From Novosphingobium sp. PhB165 (lineage in GTDB: Bacteria; Pseudomonadota; Alphaproteobacteria; Sphingomonadales; Sphingomonadaceae): a stretch of DNA of 64,000 nt. The position numbers and the translations under genes were made by a program. Positions within the stretch are counted from its first letter, which is position 1; each line of letters begins with the position of its first letter. This document shows, piece by piece, positions 60,106-64,000 of the stretch. The DNA lies in assembly GCF_004341845.1 (NCBI RefSeq), contig NZ_SLVB01000001.1:248001-312000 (forward strand), given 5' to 3'. The notes under the pieces were generated by a model, which made no database searches, had not been told where the DNA came from, and worked only from the letters and a program-made list of their open reading frames with translations.

Positions 60106-60750
60106 TCAATGGATGAAAACGAGGGCGAGCACGACCGGAAGGACCACGCCGGCAAGCACGATGGGCCAGGTCGAGGGCCGGTGGCGCGCATGGACCTGGA
60201 GCAGGAAAAGGCCGGTCACCGTGAAGAGAATGCAGGCGACCGCGAAGACGTCGATGAACCAGAACCACGTGGAGCCCGAATTGCGGCCCTTGTGGAGGTC
60301 ATTGAGGTAAGAAATCCAGCCACGATCGGTGACTTCGGCGCTGATCTTGCCGCTGGCGCGGTCGATGCTCACCCATGCGTCACCGCCGGGGCGGGGCAGG
60401 GCGACATAGACCTCGCTGTCCGACCATTCGCCCGCCTTGCCGGAGGCATCGAGCCCGACTGCCGCATGCACTGCCGCCGCTACGGGAGCGGGCAGGGGGG
60501 CATCGTTGCTCTTGGCTTTCAGCGTTGCCAGCAGAGTGGGCGCAAGCTGTCCGCTGCTGTCGGTAACGACGGGCTCGGCGGGAATCGAGGCGGCATGGTT
60601 CAGCGTGATTCCGGTGACCGCGAAGAACAGCATCGCCGCAAGCGAGATCGCGGCACTGATCCAGTGCCAGGTATGAAGCTGCTTGACCCACCAGTTCCGC
60701 CACTTGCGGGACTTCTTGCGGGGGAAGGTGCGGATCTCGGGAGCGTTCAC
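60106..60750 (-). CDS. PepSY-associated membrane protein
   Basis: The 214-residue protein has helices at WISAAISLAAMLFFAVTGITL, FIDVFAVACILFTVTGLFLL and the C-terminal VLAGVVLPVVLALVFIH, and a periplasmic part with PepSY-type strands (WVSIDRASGKISAEVTDRG). Conserved histidines in LHTWHW and LNDLHKGRN could bind heme or metal. A GTG at 60750 (VNAPEIRTF) is the start preferred, though an ATG at 60816 is also open; neither has a clear ribosome-binding site. It starts the four-gene operon and would anchor its redox partners. Confidence 0.82.
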   Translation of the reverse strand: MNAPEIRTFPRKKSRKWRNWWVKQLHTWHWISAAISLAAMLFFAVTGITLNHAASIPAEPVVTDSSGQLAPTLLATLKAKSNDAPLPAPVAAAVHAAVGLDASGKAGEWSDSEVYVALPRPGGDAWVSIDRASGKISAEVTDRGWISYLNDLHKGRNSGSTWFWFIDVFAVACILFTVTGLFLLQVHARHRPSTWPIVLAGVVLPVVLALVFIH

Positions 60751-61104
60751 GGGGAAGGGCCTGGTCAGGAAGGAACTATTCGGAATGGGTGCGAAATGCC
60801 GGTTGTTGCGAGGCATTAGCAAGAAGGCCCTTAACACATCGGACCGATTGCGCCAGAGCCTTCTTGCGCGCTGAGCCATAAGCCTTTCGTTCGGCCCGAT
60901 CGTCAGCTCTGTCGGTGATGTGAGGCTAGCCTTGGACTGACGATGCCTTCGCCCCATTGCCGCGTCTTTCGTCCGGCTTGCCGAATGCCTTTCTCATCGT
61001 CCGGGCGCCTGTTGCGAAAGGATCTCGACGGGCCGAACTGTTACAGCTATGAGAATGACTCGCAATAGCTGGGACGGGCGGTCCGTCCCCAGGGGGATTC
61101 CACG
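60751..61104. other. Divergent control region between the PepSY operon and tonB
   Basis: No gene is supported in these 354 bases. They hold the starts of both operons, with the Fur-like palindrome near the tonB side. If the PepSY gene starts at 60816 rather than 60750, the first 66 bases are coding. Confidence 0.6.
61045..61070. promoter_or_regulatory. Fur-like operator upstream of tonB
   Basis: AGCTAT flanks TGAGAATGACTCGC and is mirrored by ATAGCT, giving a 26-bp dyad. The core TGAGAATgACTCGCA follows the 7-1-7 pattern of Fur boxes (TGATAATnATTATCA). It ends 34 bases before the tonB start, where a repressor would block transcription under iron-replete conditions. Confidence 0.6.
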
Positions 61105-61896
61105 TTGACTGGACTAGCTACGATCCCGCAATCGGCTCCGATTTCGCGACCGGAATCCGCTCCCCAACGCGCCGTCGCGGGGGGTGAAGTCGTCGCGATG
61201 CCGCAGTTCGGCAGTGCGCCATGGCAGGCTTCGGGCCGCTACGGCGAGGAGCGGCGCGCGAATCTGCCCGCCGTCGCGGCGTCCCTGGCGATCGTGGCAG
61301 GCATGCTGGCAACGATTCTGGCCATGAATGTTGTCAGTGCAGAGAAGGTGAAACGTCAGCATGTGTCGGTCATCGATCTCGACGTGACGCCGCCGCCTCC
61401 GCCGCCCGAGCAGGCGAAGCCGAAGCCCGTGATCCCGCCCCCGGCCTCGCCCATCGTCGCGCCGCCGCCACCCATCGTTCTGACCAATACGCCGCCGCCC
61501 ATCGCCACCTCGCCGGTGCCGGTGCCCGTTCCGGCGGTGGCTACCGTGGCTGCCGCGCCTGTGGTGTCGCAAAGCGCCGCTCCGGCCGCGCCTGCACCGG
61601 CGCCGCGCGTGGAGAACGCGGGCGATCTCTCCTCGAAGATGATCTCGGCCACGCCGCCGCGCTATCCGATCGATTCGCGCCGCAAGCACGAGCAGGGCAC
61701 CGTGGTACTGACTCTCCTGCTCGATCTCGACGGCAAGGTTGCGGACATTTCGATCTCGAAGAGCAGCGGGTTCGATTCGCTCGACCGCGCCGCGCTCTCC
61801 GCCGTGCGCCGCTGGCGCTGGCAGCCTACTCGCCGCGATGGCGCGGCAGTCATGGTGCGCGGGCTTGTCGAGATCCCGTTCGTCCTCCAGACCTGA
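61105..61896 (+). CDS. tonB: Energy-transducing protein TonB
   Basis: TonB couples the proton motive force to TonB-dependent outer-membrane receptors. The 263-residue protein has one N-terminal helix (about residues 54-75, AVAASLAIVAGMLATILAM), a Pro-rich periplasmic spacer (residues ~94-150), and the C-terminal domain with PPRYPIDSRRKHEQGTVVL and LSAVRRWRWQPTRRDG. The start is TTG with AGGGGG ~9 bases upstream; about 50 cytoplasmic residues precede the helix. exbB and exbD are not adjacent. The Fur-like site upstream points to iron control. Confidence 0.9.
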   Translation: MTGLATIPQSAPISRPESAPQRAVAGGEVVAMPQFGSAPWQASGRYGEERRANLPAVAASLAIVAGMLATILAMNVVSAEKVKRQHVSVIDLDVTPPPPPPEQAKPKPVIPPPASPIVAPPPPIVLTNTPPPIATSPVPVPVPAVATVAAAPVVSQSAAPAAPAPAPRVENAGDLSSKMISATPPRYPIDSRRKHEQGTVVLTLLLDLDGKVADISISKSSGFDSLDRAALSAVRRWRWQPTRRDGAAVMVRGLVEIPFVLQT

Positions 61897-61955
61897 TCGG
61901 GTGCGCCGCATCGGCGCCCGGTCCTGTCTTAGGCGCCTGCCCCGAGGAGTTCACC

Positions 61956-63065
61956 CTGTCCCGCCTGCCGCCGCTTGCCGCGATTCCCGCCGACGTGCGT
62001 TCGCTTGCCGATTACGAGCGACGCGCGCGAGACCATTTCGCGGCCGATGCCTGGGAGCATGTGCAGTCGGGCAGCGATGCCGAACTGACGCTCGCCGATA
62101 ATCGCGCCCAGTTCGACGGCCTTCGCTTCGTGCCGCGCATGTTGCGGGACTTGTCCGGGGGCTCCACCGCGCTCGAATTGTTCGGCCGCCGCTATGCCGC
62201 GCCAATCCTGCTTGCCCCGCTCGCCTACCACGGGCTGGCCCATCCGGCGGGCGAACGGGCCAGCATGCAGGCGGCGACCGCGCTCGATACGACCATGGTG
62301 GTGAGCACGCTTTCCGGTGTGCCGCTGGAGGAGATCGCGGCCACCGCGCGCGCGGCCGCCAGCGAACTGGACCGCCCGCTGCCGCCCTTGTGGTTCCAAC
62401 TCTATTTCCAGCCCGACCGCGCACATAGCCTCGAACTCGTGCGCCGCGCAGAAGCGGCGGGTTACGAAGTGCTGGTGGTGACGGTCGACGCCGCGATCAA
62501 GCGATCCGAATTCGCGCTGCCGGAAGGCGTTTTCGCAGCGAACCTCACGGCCTTCCCGCGCACCACGCAGCGCGCCGAGCCGGGGGGCGGCCAGATTGTC
62601 TTCGGCACACCGCTGGCCGATGCGGCGCCGACATGGGCGGACATCGCATGGCTGCGCGGCGAGACGCGCTTGCCCATCGTCATCAAGGGCCTGCTGTCAC
62701 CCGAGGATGCGCGGCTCGCTCTGGAGCATGGCGCGGACGGCATCGTCGTCTCCAACCACGGCGGCCGTGTGCTGGACGGCCTCACGACGCCGATGGCGGC
62801 GCTGCCGGGCATGGTAGACGCGGTAGAGGGGCGGGTGCCGCTGCTGTTCGACGGCGGGGTGCGGCACGGGACCGATGTGCTCAAGGCGCTGGCGCTGGGG
62901 GCCAGCGCGGTCATGGTCGGGCGCCCGCAACTTCATGCGCTGGCGGTCGCGGGCATGACCGGCGTCGCGCACATGCTGCATATCCTGCGCGCGGAATTCG
63001 AACTGGCCATGGCGCAAGTCGGCTGCAAGCAGCTCGCCGATATCGACCGCCGCTTGCTGGCCTGA
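61956..63065 (+). CDS. FMN-dependent alpha-hydroxy-acid dehydrogenase (lactate/glycolate oxidase family)
   Basis: The enzyme oxidises 2-hydroxy acids with FMN. The ~369-residue TIM-barrel protein has PILLAPLAYHGLAHPAGE, the FMN-binding Lys in VIKGLLSPEDARLALEHGAD, the catalytic His in VSNHGGRVLDGL, and the phosphate site LFDGGVRHGTDVLKAL with VMVGRP. The exact substrate is not clear. The only start with a ribosome-binding site is a CTG at 61956 (GAGGAG 6 bases upstream); a GTG at 61995 has none. It follows tonB by 59 bases and could share its transcript. Confidence 0.9.
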   Translation: MSRLPPLAAIPADVRSLADYERRARDHFAADAWEHVQSGSDAELTLADNRAQFDGLRFVPRMLRDLSGGSTALELFGRRYAAPILLAPLAYHGLAHPAGERASMQAATALDTTMVVSTLSGVPLEEIAATARAAASELDRPLPPLWFQLYFQPDRAHSLELVRRAEAAGYEVLVVTVDAAIKRSEFALPEGVFAANLTAFPRTTQRAEPGGGQIVFGTPLADAAPTWADIAWLRGETRLPIVIKGLLSPEDARLALEHGADGIVVSNHGGRVLDGLTTPMAALPGMVDAVEGRVPLLFDGGVRHGTDVLKALALGASAVMVGRPQLHALAVAGMTGVAHMLHILRAEFELAMAQVGCKQLADIDRRLLA

Positions 63066-63074
63066 GTTACGCCG

Positions 63075-63509
63075 TCAGGCGAAGGCTGCGGGGCGGCGGA
63101 AGACGATCCGGCGGCGGATTAGCCAGCTCGTGAAGAAGCTGAGACCAATCGCCAGAGCCTTGGTAATCGCGAGGTGCATGCCGAACATGGCGCCCGCGCT
63201 GACCACGCCGGTGGTGATCGCAAGTCCGGCCAGGGCGGACAACACGAACAGCGCTTTCTGCCGTGCGCGCGCCATGCCGCCTTCGGCCACGTCGCCCGCG
63301 AAAACCACGCGGCTGGCGATCAGCCAGTGGGCAACGATCCCCGCCGAATAACCCGCCGCCGAAGCCGGGCCCGCGGACACCGCAAGCTGCACCAGTAGCC
63401 AGAAACAGGCGATGTCGACGCCGAGCGCCAATGCGCTCGCGGCGAGATAGCGCAGGAACGTGTCGCGCATGAGGCGGACGACGAGAGGGTGTTCGGCAAG
63501 CATGCGCAT
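63075..63509 (-). CDS. GtrA-like membrane protein
   Basis: This 144-residue protein has four helices and is typical of GtrA proteins (FLRYLAASALALGVDIACFW, SAGYSAGIVAHWLIASRVVF, SFFTSWLIRRRIVF). They assist transfer of sugar-polyprenyl-phosphates across the inner membrane in glycan modification. The ATG overlaps the upstream gene stop by one base (TGATG). Confidence 0.88.
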   Translation of the reverse strand: MRMLAEHPLVVRLMRDTFLRYLAASALALGVDIACFWLLVQLAVSAGPASAAGYSAGIVAHWLIASRVVFAGDVAEGGMARARQKALFVLSALAGLAITTGVVSAGAMFGMHLAITKALAIGLSFFTSWLIRRRIVFRRPAAFA

Positions 63510-64000
63510 CAGGCCGCCTCGCGCTTGCTGCCACCTTCGCTGGATCCGGCGATGCGCGCGGGCACCTCGCGGACCGAGGCGAGCGCGGCGGCCTGATCCG
63601 GCGTTGGCGCGCGCGATCCGGGGGCGGCGGGCAGTGCCTTGGTTTCGCCTTCGTCGCCGGCCTCGTGGTATTCGGCGTCCTCGTTGACGCACCAGGTGTC
63701 GTAGATGCGCTCGCCGGCGAGAATGTTCTCGACCGTGAGCATCGCGGTCATCATCGCGTGGTCCTGGTTGTTGTAGCGATGCATGCCGTTGCGGCCGACC
63801 AGATGGAGCGAGGGATGGCGCGCTTCCAGTTCTTCGCGCATCGCGGCGACATTGGCGGCATAGTCTTCGTCATAGACCGGGTAGGCCTTTTCCTGACGGA
63901 CCACGAAGCCGCCGGTCACCTCGTCGGCGCGGCACAGGCCCAGCGTGACCATCTCGCGCGTGGCAAGGGCGACGAGATCGTCGTCCGCCATCGACCACAG
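63509..64000 (-). CDS. FAD-dependent oxidoreductase, C-terminal part (5' truncated by window)
   Basis: The frame is open to the window edge, so the N-terminal FAD-binding region is missing. The visible ~163 residues contain the conserved C-terminal block of amine oxidase/protoporphyrinogen oxidase-like proteins (EKAYPVYDEDYAANVAAM, HLVGRNGMHRYNNQDHAM, MTAMLTVENILAGERIYDTW), as in the NAD(P)/FAD-dependent proteins found beside GtrA and glycosyltransferases. A ~45-residue Ala/Pro-rich tail follows. It is translationally coupled to gtrA and likely acts with it on a surface glycan or lipid. Confidence 0.8.
   Translation of the reverse strand: MWSMADDDLVALATREMVTLGLCRADEVTGGFVVRQEKAYPVYDEDYAANVAAMREELEARHPSLHLVGRNGMHRYNNQDHAMMTAMLTVENILAGERIYDTWCVNEDAEYHEAGDEGETKALPAAPGSRAPTPDQAAALASVREVPARIAGSSEGGSKREAA

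Overview
The window reads as ordinary chromosome from an alphaproteobacterium of the order Sphingomonadales, probably Novosphingobium or a close relative. The grounds are the high GC content with dense, tightly overlapping operons, the run rpsB-tsf-pyrH-frr-uppS-cdsA-dxr-rseP-bamA-skp-fabZ, a MucR/Ros zinc-finger regulator, a cysteine-free L31 protein, and short GC-rich palindromic repeats typical of sphingomonads. This placement comes from gene content and recognised protein families only. I see no phage, plasmid, insertion sequence, CRISPR array or rRNA gene.

Positions 1-14442 carry translation and envelope core genes. They include the end of rpsB, tsf, an NAD(P)-binding oxidoreductase divergent from an HxlR regulator, and the envelope superoperon from pyrH to fabZ (ribosome recycling, undecaprenyl phosphate, CDP-diacylglycerol, isoprenoid precursor, site-2 protease, outer-membrane protein assembly, fatty acid dehydration). 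rpmE follows with its own promoter, then a PilZ protein, sodC, a 2-oxoglutarate oxygenase and tRNA-His. Positions 14580-19599 are a translationally coupled cytochrome c maturation operon, ccmC-D-E-F-G-H-I, including a 46-residue ccmD; ccmA and ccmB are not in the window.

Positions 19704-36699 hold kup, a secreted protein with three TonB-C-like repeats, and the minus-strand operon dapF-mtaB-ftsY-yciB. Next come a GGDEF/EAL protein, an isopenicillin N synthase-like oxygenase divergent from an EVE protein, csbD, an LplT-like transporter, pgsA, an MFS transporter, oxyR and rnd. Two copies of one ~90 bp palindromic repeat lie here in opposite orientation. Positions 36793-49839 hold a large unknown proline-rich protein, aspS, acpP-fabF-mltG, a 2H phosphoesterase, tRNA-Met, a PiT phosphate transporter, trhO, a CPA1 antiporter and mucR.

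Positions 49840-64000 are the more accessory end. They contain a 659 bp gene-poor stretch, a TraB-like secreted protein, a coupled histidine kinase/response regulator/flippase-like operon facing an aminotransferase/HAD pair, and the minus-strand operon PepSY-DUF2271-DUF4198-ApbE. Divergent from that operon is a tonB gene preceded by a Fur-like palindrome, followed by an FMN-dependent alpha-hydroxy-acid dehydrogenase and the GtrA/FAD-oxidoreductase pair that runs off the end.

The most interesting part is 57645-61896. DUF2271 carries an ApbE-type flavinylation motif, DUF4198 is predicted to be exported with an N-terminal histidine, PepSY supplies a membrane anchor, ApbE would attach FMN, and tonB has an iron-type operator. 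Together they suggest an extracytoplasmic flavin- and metal-linked redox system tied to iron or copper supply.
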